Below the pieces are notes generated by a model. The model saw nothing but the letters and a program-made list of their open reading frames with translations. It had not been told where the DNA came from and made no database searches. The translations under genes were made by a program, and so were the position numbers. Source: JACKAN01 sp964502735 (GTDB taxonomy: Bacteria > Bdellovibrionota > Bdellovibrionia > Bdellovibrionales > UBA1609). Taken from it: 64,000 bases of DNA. The stretch spans positions 1 to 64,000 of the forward strand of contig CAZCYD010000010.1 in assembly GCA_964502735.1 (NCBI GenBank), in the 5' to 3' direction. The first letter of the stretch is position 1; each line of letters begins with the position of its first letter. Of the stretch, positions 1 to 7,785 are shown in pieces.

Positions 1-76
1 TGGTGGAGCTTACCGGGATCGAACCGGTGACCTTTACGCTGCCAGCGTAACGCTCTCCCAGCTGAGCTAAAGCCCC
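1..76 (-). tRNA. tRNA-Ala (anticodon GGC)
   Basis: On the minus strand the sequence folds as a complete cloverleaf. The acceptor GGGGCTT pairs with AAGCTCC with one G-U pair. The D arm is GCTC/GAGC, the anticodon stem TTACG/CGTAA has loop CTGGCAG, and the T stem is ACCGG/CCGGT with loop TTCGATC. The anticodon is GGC, so it reads GCC/GCU alanine codons. The 3' CCA is encoded. The gene touches the window edge but is complete. Confidence 0.95.
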
Positions 77-287
77 AAAGTTTGAATAAGGTCCAATAAT
101 TTTCAATCTAAGTCAAGAGGCCTCTTAATTTCTGTGGGAAGTTTATTTCTTTCTTGTAACTGTTGTTAAATTGACAAACATGAGAGATGAATCCTCTTTT
201 GTGTCGCGTAAGTTATGGAAGTTACAATTGTTATTTTTCTTTCTACTAGCTAATATACGACCAAAGCAATAAATGGGGAGGTACACT

Positions 288-827
288 TTGTCAGCAGTAG
301 TTTTAAGTCCTGTCTTTTCGGCTCTTATGCGTTGGGTTGCAGTTTTCGTAGTCGGCTTGTTATTTGTTAAAACGGGAGAGGCAAAAGACCTCACAAATCG
401 TTTGGGTGTAGGTTATGCCAATCAATTTTCCGAGGACTTACCAAGTTTGGCAGTCAGGTACTATCCAAGCCCCCAGCTGGGTCTTTCGGCGGCTCTCGGC
501 GTGGATACAGGGGACGATTCTTCCGGAGCGCCCTCTAAATTTGGCCTCATGGTTAGATTATTTAAGATTATTTTCACAGAAGACAACATGAATTTTTACA
601 TGGGAACAGGTGCCGGTCTGTTAAGCCGTGAGGACGTAGTCGCCAGCAAAACAGATTCAGGCTTTGAGTTAACAGGATTTGTTGGTGGTGAGTTTTTTCT
701 TCCTGGCCTAGACAGCCTCGGCTTTAGTTTTGAGGCAGGAATTGGTGTGACTTCAATTTCTAGCGATGTCAGGTTCAGAACAATTGGTGAACACCCACTA
801 AAGGCGGGAATCATTTTTTACTTTTAA
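288..827 (+). CDS. Small outer-membrane beta-barrel-like exported protein
   Basis: I do not recognise a named family. The product of about 179 residues opens with a hydrophobic signal-like segment (LMRWVAVFVVGLLFV) ending near GEAKD. It continues with alternating amphipathic, glycine- and aromatic-rich strands and ends in IIFYF, a C-terminal aromatic typical of outer-membrane barrels. I chose the TTG at 288 because GGGGAGG (275-281) lies at ideal distance from it; the in-frame ATG at 273 overlaps that ribosome site and has none of its own. It stands upstream of ridA with a 25-nt gap and may share its transcript. The role is unknown; a surface-exposed barrel is an inference. Confidence 0.65.
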   Translation: MSAVVLSPVFSALMRWVAVFVVGLLFVKTGEAKDLTNRLGVGYANQFSEDLPSLAVRYYPSPQLGLSAALGVDTGDDSSGAPSKFGLMVRLFKIIFTEDNMNFYMGTGAGLLSREDVVASKTDSGFELTGFVGGEFFLPGLDSLGFSFEAGIGVTSISSDVRFRTIGEHPLKAGIIFYF

Positions 828-852
828 GTTTCATTTTTAAGGAGAGGTTTAT

Positions 853-1236
853 ATGAAAAAACAAGTATTCGAAACTAAGCAGGCCCCGGCCCCTGTTGGC
901 CCTTATTCTCAGGCTATTGGATGGAATCAGTTTGTTTTTTGCTCGGGACAAATTCCGCTAGATCCATCTACGGGGGAAGTCTTAAGGGGCGACATTCAGG
1001 AGCAAACAAAACTTGTTATGAAAAACATATCTGAGGTTCTAAAAGCTGCGGACTTAAACTTTGACAACGTCATAAAATCCACCATTTTTATAACGAATAT
1101 GGCGGATTTTACAAAAATTAACGAGGTTTACGGTCAGTACTTTAAAGAACTTCCACCGGCAAGGTCTTGCGTCGAGGTTTCAGCGCTCCCCAAAGGGGTG
1201 AATGTTGAAATTGAGGTTATTGCAGCAAAGCCTTAA
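853..1236 (+). CDS. ridA: RidA/YjgF family reactive-enamine deaminase
   Basis: RidA hydrolyses 2-aminoacrylate and other enamine/imine intermediates released by PLP enzymes, protecting PLP-dependent proteins in the cytoplasm. The 127-residue length is the family norm. The N-terminus carries the APAPVGPYSQA signature, followed by the GQIPLDP strand. The C-terminal part contains the RSCVEVSALPKGVNVEIE block, whose arginine binds the substrate carboxylate in characterised members. A clear GGAGAGG ribosome site precedes the ATG. The next gene begins 2 nt after the stop, so the two are probably co-transcribed. Family assignment is firm; the exact substrate is not. Confidence 0.95.
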   Translation: MKKQVFETKQAPAPVGPYSQAIGWNQFVFCSGQIPLDPSTGEVLRGDIQEQTKLVMKNISEVLKAADLNFDNVIKSTIFITNMADFTKINEVYGQYFKELPPARSCVEVSALPKGVNVEIEVIAAKP

Positions 1237-1238
1237 TA

Positions 1239-1799
1239 ATGAAGAAGTTTTGGAAAATTTCTTTAGCTCTTTTTTTAATTCTGATCCTCTTTTTTTGGCT
1301 TCTTTATGAAGAAAGCCTAAAGGTCAGGTCGGGAGTGGTGAACTCTTGGACCGAGGACCATTTTGCTGATTGTGCTGTCGTACTTACGGGGAGTCGAGGT
1401 CGCGTTCGCGAAGGTGTGGACGCGCTTTATCAGGGGCGAGTCAAAAAATTAATTATATCTGGGGTTTATCAAGGGGCACAGTGGAGGGAGATTTTTCCAC
1501 AGTGGATTTACTATGGGGACATCAACTCAAACGATGTTATTCTCGAAAAAAGATCTTTAACGACTTTTGGAAATGCACAGCAGAGTTTAGCTCTAGTCGA
1601 GGCTTTAGGCTGTGGAGACATCTTGCTGATTACCTCCAATCTGCATCTTTACAGATCCTTTAAGATTTTTAGCAAATATTATCCGGAAAACATAGGTATT
1701 CAACCTGTCTCAGTTGTTTCTGGTAGCTTTGAGTCTGGGATCGATGAAATCTTGATTGAGAGTTTGAAAAGTCTATTTTATTCGCTCTGGGCTTATTAA
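1239..1799 (+). CDS. YdcF-like (DUF218) membrane-anchored protein
   Basis: This 186-residue protein has one N-terminal transmembrane segment (about residues 5-23, leucine/phenylalanine-rich). A DUF218 domain of the YdcF/SanA/ElyC type follows. Hallmarks visible are AVVLTG near residue 46, the strand KKLIISGVYQ, the EKRSLTTFGNA segment (family consensus resembles E..s.sT.eNa) and LLITSNLHLYRS, the usual histidine/arginine strand. Some members affect envelope polysaccharide or vancomycin sensitivity, but no reaction is established for the family. It follows ridA with a 2-nt gap. Periplasmic placement of the domain is inferred from the single anchor. Confidence 0.8.
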   Translation: MKKFWKISLALFLILILFFWLLYEESLKVRSGVVNSWTEDHFADCAVVLTGSRGRVREGVDALYQGRVKKLIISGVYQGAQWREIFPQWIYYGDINSNDVILEKRSLTTFGNAQQSLALVEALGCGDILLITSNLHLYRSFKIFSKYYPENIGIQPVSVVSGSFESGIDEILIESLKSLFYSLWAY

Positions 1800-1857
1800 A
1801 GACCAGAATCTGTTTGGGGATATTAAGCCATTATCATCTGATTCCGATATTTGAGTT

Positions 1858-2694
1858 ATGCAAATAGGGCGTCAAGTTAATTTAAAAGGTTTGGACAGTT
1901 TGGGAAAAAAGCTTATCGATGGATGGCTTTACGCAAGAAACCTTTTGTTAATCACTTATCTTTCTGTTCGCGCAGTTGTCGTCGATGAAACTCAAGGGTT
2001 AAGAGCTGTATTCTCAGTTGTATCCGCTCAAATTTATTTTACTGGTGTTCAGGCTCTTCCCATTATTTCTATTCTTGCGCTAGCCTCAGGAAGTATTGTT
2101 ATTATGCAATCTAACATGCAATTAAATCTTTTGGGTGGCAATGAAATGATAGGCAAATTATTGGTTGTCATCATTGTTAGAGAAATTAGTCCTCTCCTCA
2201 CTGCGCTTGTGGTTATTGCCAGATCGGGCACAGCCGTTGCCTCTGAAATTGGCAACATGAGAGTGAATCGTGAAATAGAAGCTCTAGAGACAATGAGCAT
2301 CAATCCACTAAGCTATATAGTATTTCCAAGGCTAGTCGGCGGAGTGGTAAGTGTGGTTTGTTTAGCCTTTTACTTTATTATTGTAGCCTTAATTGGTGGA
2401 TTTGTTGTTACCAAGTTAATACATGATATGCCTTTAGGGTTTTATATGAATTCATTGGCCCAAGCTTTTGCACATGAGGATGTTGCACTGTTTTTGATTA
2501 AAAATATGTTTAGTGGAGTTTTTATATTTGTTATTTGTTGTTACCAGGGGTTTTCGGTAGGTCGCAGTCCGCATGAGGTTCCACAGGCGACTACGAAGGC
2601 GGTCATGAATAGCATTATGTATGTTATGGGATTTAATCTAACTGTGACAAGTTTATTTTATTTAAATGAGCTAATAAAAGTAGGACTCTTGTAA
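1858..2694 (+). CDS. mlaE: MlaE-family ABC permease (phospholipid/MCE transport)
   Basis: This is the inner-membrane permease of an MCE-type lipid transporter, which moves phospholipids between the inner and outer membranes. Its 278 residues include the conserved MlaE core: LISILALASGSIVIMQ, a REISPLLTALVVIARSGTAVASEIG block, the EALETMSINPLSYIVFPR motif, and the final transmembrane helices with VGRSPHEVPQATTKAVMNS. Its stop overlaps the mlaF start (TAATG at 2692-2696), typical of stoichiometric coupling. Permease, ATPase and MCE subunit follow in order, so the subsystem is complete here except for any MlaB/MlaC-like partner, which I do not see. Confidence 0.95.
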   Translation: MQIGRQVNLKGLDSLGKKLIDGWLYARNLLLITYLSVRAVVVDETQGLRAVFSVVSAQIYFTGVQALPIISILALASGSIVIMQSNMQLNLLGGNEMIGKLLVVIIVREISPLLTALVVIARSGTAVASEIGNMRVNREIEALETMSINPLSYIVFPRLVGGVVSVVCLAFYFIIVALIGGFVVTKLIHDMPLGFYMNSLAQAFAHEDVALFLIKNMFSGVFIFVICCYQGFSVGRSPHEVPQATTKAVMNSIMYVMGFNLTVTSLFYLNELIKVGLL

Positions 2695-3416
2695 TGAAAA
2701 TGAAAACAGCAGAGCCAATTGAGAGTATAGAGTTTCGTAATATCGAAGTGGCTTTTGATAATTCGGAGAGTGTATTTGAGGATTTAAGCTACGTTGTTCC
2801 TATGCGAAAGAATATTCGTGTCGTAGGAACCACTGGCGTTGGAAAATCATTATTATTAAAGTTGATAGCCGGATTAGTTCAACCCATCAGAGGGGACTAT
2901 CTTCTTAATGGAAGATCTGTTGGTGATATGTCATTTGAAGAGTTCACTCCCTATAGACTTAATATTGGTTACAGTTTTGAATATGGTGGCCTTCTCAATA
3001 ATAAATCTTTATTGGAGAATATTTTATTGCCCACGCAATATCACACAAATTACTTTCGTTCTAACGTTGAAGAGAGGGCTATAGATTTAATGAAGAGGGG
3101 TGATATATATAAAAATGCCCATCTCAGACCGTCTATGGTTCCAGGTAGTCATAGAAAAATGACAATTCTTATTCGTGCTTTTATAACTCGACCTCAGATG
3201 CTGTTGTTAGACGAACCTGCCGCTGGACTGACTTTTGAAGGGCAACGCTTTATAGTGGATCTTATTGGTGAAGAGAGAGCTTCCGGTTACTTGAAGAATG
3301 TTATTTTTGTTTCAGGAAATCAAACTTTTATTGAAGAGTTGGCAGAAACCAATATTTATCTTCGTGACAAGCAAATTATATCGGCAGTTGGGGCTTTGCG
3401 CCAGGAGGCGAGCTGA
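2694..3416 (+). CDS. mlaF: MlaF-like ABC ATPase with degenerate motifs
   Basis: By position and fold this is the ATPase partner of MlaE. Walker A is intact (GTTGVGKS, residues 45-52), as is Walker B (LLLDEP with D173 and E174). Three other ATPase elements deviate. The Q-loop glutamine position is E96 (YSFEYGG). The LSGG signature is replaced by VPGS (149-152). The H-loop region reads VSGN (206-209) with no histidine. These changes would be expected to weaken ATP sandwiching or hydrolysis, so a second ATPase encoded elsewhere, or an atypical mechanism, is possible. At 240 residues its length is normal. It overlaps both neighbours by a base or so (TAATG, TGATG), indicating tight operon coupling. 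Confidence 0.85.
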   Translation: MKMKTAEPIESIEFRNIEVAFDNSESVFEDLSYVVPMRKNIRVVGTTGVGKSLLLKLIAGLVQPIRGDYLLNGRSVGDMSFEEFTPYRLNIGYSFEYGGLLNNKSLLENILLPTQYHTNYFRSNVEERAIDLMKRGDIYKNAHLRPSMVPGSHRKMTILIRAFITRPQMLLLDEPAAGLTFEGQRFIVDLIGEERASGYLKNVIFVSGNQTFIEELAETNIYLRDKQIISAVGALRQEAS

Positions 3417-4387
3417 TGAAAGTGAAGTTTAATAAGTTTGAGAGAATAGCCGGTGTTTTTGTTTTGACTGCCATAGTTGGATCAGTCGCTGCAACATTTG
3501 GAATAGCCATTCAAAAGGGCTGGTTTGCCTCTAAGGTTTCGTACAAAACTGTATTAAAAAGTGCAGAAGGGATCTATAACGGAACAACGGTGCAAATAGC
3601 GGGATTAAGAGCAGGGAATGTCAAGAGTGTGGAATTGATTTCAAATAATGAAGTTTTAGTTGAATTTGAAATTTTTGAAAAATTTAGAGATAGAGTTCGA
3701 GAGGACAGCGTAATTCAGGTTGTTCGTCCATTTGTGATTGGTGAAAAGGTTTTTGATATTTCTGTTGGGACTAAGGAATATGCAGCAATTAAACCAGGAT
3801 CAGTGGTAAACACAAAATCTGGTTTTGATCTTATGGATTTATTTAGTGGCAGAAAGCTGGCTCCTTTCCTGACAACAATCAATGCGCTAGCCACAAATCT
3901 GAAGATTTTAGCAGAGGCTTTTGCCGACAAAAAAAGAACACAAAGTTTTGTAGATTTATTTGACGAGCTAAACCCTCTAGTTAGAAATATGAATACGATG
4001 TCTAAAAGAGTTGTGAAAGTCACAGATGTACTCACCGAAAAGAAGAAGTTGAATCAAGTCATAGACAATGTAGTTTTACTCACCAGCGAGATGAATCAGA
4101 TTTTGCCTGAGATGAATAAAGAGCTTCCCACTATGGGTAAAGATATTTCGAGTTTGGTTGCCAATCTGAATGAGTTGACTCACGAGTTTAAAAAATTAAC
4201 TCCCGCAATTGGAGAAGTGGCTCCTGATTTACCTAGAGTGAGTCGTCGTGCCATTGAAGGTCTTGATGAACTTGTTGTTACTTTAAAGGCATTGCAAAAA
4301 TCCTTTCTGCTGCGCGGAAACGTTAAAGATGTTAAGGAAGAAGAGTTAAAGGTGTTGCAGCGCGAACCAGCCAAGGAGCAAAATTAA
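3416..4387 (+). CDS. mlaD: MlaD-like MCE domain protein
   Basis: MCE proteins form hexameric periplasmic lipid-binding rings anchored to the permease. One N-terminal transmembrane helix (about residues 13-33) is followed by a single MCE domain (about 38-120) with YNGTTVQIAGLRAGNVKSVEL and a strand ending VIGEKVFDIS. From about residue 130 to 300 the protein is mainly helical and coiled-coil-like, rich in Leu, Asn and Thr with recurring EMN/ELP spacing, as in longer MCE proteins that build a needle or barrel. At 323 residues it exceeds E. coli MlaD (183), so the tail may reach further across the periplasm; that is inference. Confidence 0.9.
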   Translation: MKVKFNKFERIAGVFVLTAIVGSVAATFGIAIQKGWFASKVSYKTVLKSAEGIYNGTTVQIAGLRAGNVKSVELISNNEVLVEFEIFEKFRDRVREDSVIQVVRPFVIGEKVFDISVGTKEYAAIKPGSVVNTKSGFDLMDLFSGRKLAPFLTTINALATNLKILAEAFADKKRTQSFVDLFDELNPLVRNMNTMSKRVVKVTDVLTEKKKLNQVIDNVVLLTSEMNQILPEMNKELPTMGKDISSLVANLNELTHEFKKLTPAIGEVAPDLPRVSRRAIEGLDELVVTLKALQKSFLLRGNVKDVKEEELKVLQREPAKEQN

Positions 4388-4903
4388 ATGAGTGAAGCTA
4401 AAAAACTTCCCTTATTTTTAAACATCAAAGAAGCTGGATCGAGCCTTGAGGAAGTCGCTGTGGATTTGGTGAAATCAGAAGATGAGGAGCTGATTAGTCA
4501 TTGGTATCACAGCCCGCTTGATGTAGATCTTTATTTATGGTTAGACTCTAAAAGAAATATAATCAAACAACAGTTGAGTATTTACGGACAAATTTGTGAG
4601 TGGAATATTCTTGATGGAATAAGAACGGGTTATGTGGTCGAAGATGAGTCTGGTCACCCGGAAGTGGTGACAACTATTGCCTATGATTCCAGTGTTCAAA
4701 GTACATCGGTATTTCAAACTTTGGAGCTGTTAAACTACGCAGAATTAGTGCCACAAGATTTTAAGAGTGTAATCATCTCAAATTATAAAAATAACCCAAT
4801 AATTGACGATTTGGATCCAATGGAACTATTAGCGCGTTATGGCGATAGATTTGAGAATAAAAAAGGATCTCTTGCAAAATTTCTAAAAAAACTGTTCAAA
4901 TAA
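4388..4903 (+). CDS. Uncharacterised 171-residue protein of the mla operon
   Basis: I do not recognise a family. The start codon follows the mlaD stop directly and the stop is 3 nt before the lolC start, so it is embedded in the mla-lol operon. There is no signal peptide or membrane segment. The N-terminal half is acidic (EEVAVDLVKSEDEE) and the middle contains several tryptophan/tyrosine-rich strands (HWYHSPLDVDLYLWLD). The C-terminus is a short basic tail (LAKFLKKLFK) that could be membrane-peripheral. A cytoplasmic accessory to the lipid transporter is a context-based guess only. Confidence 0.7.
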   Translation: MSEAKKLPLFLNIKEAGSSLEEVAVDLVKSEDEELISHWYHSPLDVDLYLWLDSKRNIIKQQLSIYGQICEWNILDGIRTGYVVEDESGHPEVVTTIAYDSSVQSTSVFQTLELLNYAELVPQDFKSVIISNYKNNPIIDDLDPMELLARYGDRFENKKGSLAKFLKKLFK

Positions 4904-4906
4904 ACT

Positions 4907-6175
4907 GTGCTAAGCCTTAGTTTTTTCATTAATTATCTCTTCTCTAAACGATCGGGAGCTTTAATTCGGATTATTTCTTGGATATGTCTGGTTGGCGTAA
5001 CAGTGGGAATGGCTTCTTTGATTGTAGTTATGAGTGTAATGAATGGTTTTAATAAGAGTATTCGCCATAAGCTCTTACTTGCAAAGCCACATTTGGTTAT
5101 TATTTCAGAGGGAAATTCTGGCGAAGATTCTAAGTCCAGCTCAGAAGCTAGCTTGAACCTCGCTGTTCAGAAAAAAAAACTTGAGAGCTTTCATCCTGGC
5201 ATGGTGGTTTCTCAAGATGCAGTGGTGTTCCAAGATGTAGTTTTAAGAACTATGGAGGGTGTTTACGGTGGGGCTATAGCCAAAGGTGTAGACAAAGATT
5301 ATCTTCCGCAACTTATGAATCGTCTTCGAAATCAGAATGTGGGTCAGGAAGGTTCCTTTACTTACTCAGAGGGGGCTGCAGAGCTTTATGAGGATGAAGT
5401 GGTTCTAGGCTTAGGGTTGGCTAAAAATCTTAATGTCTATGAGGGAGACACCATCATCGTAATTCCACCTGAGTCTTTACTCTTGCCATCAGGTGAGTTG
5501 CCCGTTTACTCCAAGGTGAGAGTCAAATCTTTACTGCAGACTGAGCTTCAAGACATCGATAGTCAAGTCATGTTTTACAGAAGAGGCTTAGGGTTGAGAG
5601 CCTTAGCTAACTCAAAAAGTTTGAGTCAAGAAACTGAAGTTCGGTTGGTTGATATCGCGGCAGTGAAAGATATGAAAAATAAAATTCAGAGCTTGGGTTT
5701 TAAGGTTGTCTCTTGGGAAGACCGGGATCGGGCTATGTTATTTGCTTTGAAAATGGAGAAATTTATTATAGGTACCTTTATTGGTTTGAGTACATTGATC
5801 ACTTCTTTTTCAATATTGACGGTATTGGTACTGTTAATTACTCAAAAAAGAAGAGATATTGGCATTCTTATGTCCATGGGCTTGTCAAAAATGAGCTGCC
5901 GTTGGCTTTTTGTTAAAATTGGCCTGACCCTTTCGACCCTAGGTTTAACTGCGGGAGTGGCTCTGGGACTGGGGGCCTCCTTAGTGTTGGATAGAGCTAA
6001 ATTGGATTTGCTTCCGAATATTTACTATGACACTTCAATTCCTATATCCATAGAATGGGGTTTGGTTTTTTATTCCCTTTTTATTGGAGGAGCGGTGGCC
6101 TTTTTGGGGACCTATGTTCCGACCACTTTAACTCTTAGGTACAGCCCTTCAGAGGCCTTAAGGGCAAAAGTTTAA
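4907..6175 (+). CDS. lolC: LolC/LolE-type lipoprotein-releasing ABC permease
   Basis: LolC/E permeases extract mature lipoproteins from the inner membrane for LolA. The 422-residue protein shows the family layout. One N-terminal transmembrane helix ends in the GVTVGMASLIVVMSVMNGF block. A large periplasmic MacB_PCD domain covers about residues 50-270. Three C-terminal transmembrane helices of the FtsX fold follow, including TQKRRDIGILMSMGLS and a final segment ending PTTLTLRYSPSEALR. The start is GTG at 4907. No LolD ATPase lies here; the degenerate MlaF homologue is not a plausible substitute, so LolD is presumably elsewhere. It ends the operon. Confidence 0.9.
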   Translation: MLSLSFFINYLFSKRSGALIRIISWICLVGVTVGMASLIVVMSVMNGFNKSIRHKLLLAKPHLVIISEGNSGEDSKSSSEASLNLAVQKKKLESFHPGMVVSQDAVVFQDVVLRTMEGVYGGAIAKGVDKDYLPQLMNRLRNQNVGQEGSFTYSEGAAELYEDEVVLGLGLAKNLNVYEGDTIIVIPPESLLLPSGELPVYSKVRVKSLLQTELQDIDSQVMFYRRGLGLRALANSKSLSQETEVRLVDIAAVKDMKNKIQSLGFKVVSWEDRDRAMLFALKMEKFIIGTFIGLSTLITSFSILTVLVLLITQKRRDIGILMSMGLSKMSCRWLFVKIGLTLSTLGLTAGVALGLGASLVLDRAKLDLLPNIYYDTSIPISIEWGLVFYSLFIGGAVAFLGTYVPTTLTLRYSPSEALRAKV

Positions 6176-6194
6176 ACAGAAAAAACTTTATTTT

Positions 6195-6210
6195 ATCCGC
6201 GGATTTGGGT
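6195..6210. repeat. Copy of CGCGGATTTGG palindromic motif between convergent genes
   Basis: The sequence ATCCGCGGATTTGGGT includes the 10-bp palindrome ATCCGCGGAT and sits in the 44-nt gap between the ends of lolC and dapD. The same CGCGGATTTGG core occurs at 11252-11264 and 51710-51720. Followed by a T-rich stretch (6215-6220), it may act as a weak convergent terminator; this is inferred. Confidence 0.5.
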
Positions 6211-6219
6211 AGACATTTT

Positions 6220-7044
6220 TTAAACCGAAACTTCAAAGTCCCTTAGTGCTGAAGTGAGTGAGGTCTTTTTGTCTGTGCTTTCCGATCTTCTTCCTATGAT
6301 CAAAGCGCAGGGGACTTGAAAATCGCCGGCTGGAAAATTTTTTGTTCTTGTGCCCGGAATCACAACAGAATTTTTAGGGACTCGTCCCTTATATTCTATG
6401 GCGTCTTTATTCGTAACATCAAGAATTTGAGTAGATGCCGTTAGGGTGACTCCCGCTCCTAAAACAGCTCCTTCTTCTAAAATAACGCCCTCTACAACTA
6501 TGCAGCGACTCCCTACAAAAACATTGTCTTCAATGATAACAGGTTTGGCTTGAATGGGCTCTAATACGCCACCGATACCCACGCCTCCAGAAAGGTGGAC
6601 ATTGCGTCCGATTTGGGCGCATGACCCAACAGTGGCCCAAGTGTCTACCATCGTTCCGGAACCAACGCGAGACCCTATGTTGATATAGGATGGCATGAGT
6701 ATGGCTCCTGGTTCTACGTGAGCGCCGTATCTCGCAACCGCATGGGGAACGACTCTAACTCCAGAGCTTTCATCCCAATCCTTCAAAGGAATTTTGTCAT
6801 AAAATTTTAAAGGTCCAGAGGACATGAGTTGCATGGGTTTAATTGCAAAAAACAACAGGATAGCCTCTTTGAGCCACTCATTGACAACCCATTTTTCATT
6901 TTGAATTTTCTCACAAACTCTTTCTTGCCCAGAGTCGAGCCAATCGATAGCGGTTTGAATAGCTTTAAGTTGTAAACCATTAAACTCTTTAGGTCTATTG
7001 GCGAAACTATCCTGAACTATTGAGATAACATCATTTTTTTCCAT
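6220..7044 (-). CDS. dapD: Tetrahydrodipicolinate N-succinyltransferase
   Basis: DapD transfers succinyl from succinyl-CoA to tetrahydrodipicolinate, a committed step of the succinylase route to meso-diaminopimelate and lysine. The 274-residue length is the norm. After a helical N-terminal domain the protein has a left-handed beta-helix of hexapeptide repeats (about residues 105-215). Visible landmarks are RYGAHVEPGAILMPSYINIG, GTMVDTWATVGSCAQIG and HLSGGVGIGGVLEP, the region that lines the active site. It is transcribed toward lolC and away from lysC. With the adjacent amidase, lysC and lysA it makes a DAP/lysine block. Confidence 0.97.
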   Translation of the reverse strand: MEKNDVISIVQDSFANRPKEFNGLQLKAIQTAIDWLDSGQERVCEKIQNEKWVVNEWLKEAILLFFAIKPMQLMSSGPLKFYDKIPLKDWDESSGVRVVPHAVARYGAHVEPGAILMPSYINIGSRVGSGTMVDTWATVGSCAQIGRNVHLSGGVGIGGVLEPIQAKPVIIEDNVFVGSRCIVVEGVILEEGAVLGAGVTLTASTQILDVTNKDAIEYKGRVPKNSVVIPGTRTKNFPAGDFQVPCALIIGRRSESTDKKTSLTSALRDFEVSV

Positions 7045-7098
7045 AACTTTCTCTTCCTTATAATTTCTTCCCTGTGATTTCTTTTCTGTGATTTAAAG

Positions 7099-7755
7099 TT
7101 ACAATCGATTTTCAGTAACTTTGAGTGCTTCGAGTATGGCGGGAACGTGAATTCCTATGATTTCCTTAGGCGGCAAATTGCGTTGAATTTCATAGGTAAT
7201 TGTTGGCATATCTCTTTCTAGGCCACAATATGTTCCGAGGCACCCGGGAGTGGGGTATCCAATGCTGTCTTTAACTTCGTATCCAGTCATTCTGGATAGA
7301 ACTTCTGCCTCTTCTTCGCAGCGTCCATTTATATTAATTAGAGGGTTCCAGGAGTGGAGACTGATCACCAGCTTAGGTTTGTACTCACTTAGCCAGGAGA
7401 CCAGGGCTTGGTTTTCAGGTTCAGAATTGGCAGATTGACCAGGGTAGTAGCGCTCTTCCTTAACCTCTGAGGTCCAATCGTTGGTGGGCAGATTGCGGTT
7501 AAGGTCGACACTGTTAGAGTTTTTTCTCTGTGATCGGATAATACCGTCCAAGTTAAATAGGGGAATAATGGTGAGTTGCAATTTATAAGTAAAAGATTCA
7601 ATAAAGCGACCTTGCAGGGCTTTAGCTGCCACGACACCTTCCCATTCGTCCCCGTGTACGCCGCCCAATATTAAAACTTGTGGGCCTCTGGTACCATAAT
7701 TCTCGGCGGTTATGGGTAGCCCCTGGGCTGTGATCCCAAACTTAAAACTTTTCAT
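7099..7755 (-). CDS. M14-family murein peptide amidase (MpaA-like)
   Basis: This is a zinc carboxypeptidase-fold protein resembling MpaA, which cleaves the gamma-D-Glu-meso-DAP bond in murein tripeptides during peptidoglycan recycling. Metal and catalytic residues are visible: H34 and E37 in GGVHGDEWEG, N86/R87 in VDLNRNLP, H134 in SLHSW, and the general base E189 in TITYEIQ. I set the start at the ATG at 7755, preceded by an AGCGAGG site, because an upstream in-frame start at 7797 would run across the divergent lysC start. It has no signal peptide, consistent with a cytoplasmic recycling enzyme. The DAP-biosynthesis neighbours support this role; succinylglutamate desuccinylase-like activity is the alternative. 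Confidence 0.8.
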   Translation of the reverse strand: MKSFKFGITAQGLPITAENYGTRGPQVLILGGVHGDEWEGVVAAKALQGRFIESFTYKLQLTIIPLFNLDGIIRSQRKNSNSVDLNRNLPTNDWTSEVKEERYYPGQSANSEPENQALVSWLSEYKPKLVISLHSWNPLININGRCEEEAEVLSRMTGYEVKDSIGYPTPGCLGTYCGLERDMPTITYEIQRNLPPKEIIGIHVPAILEALKVTENRL

Positions 7756-7785
7756 TACGACCTCGCTCGTGTACAGTATCGCCTC

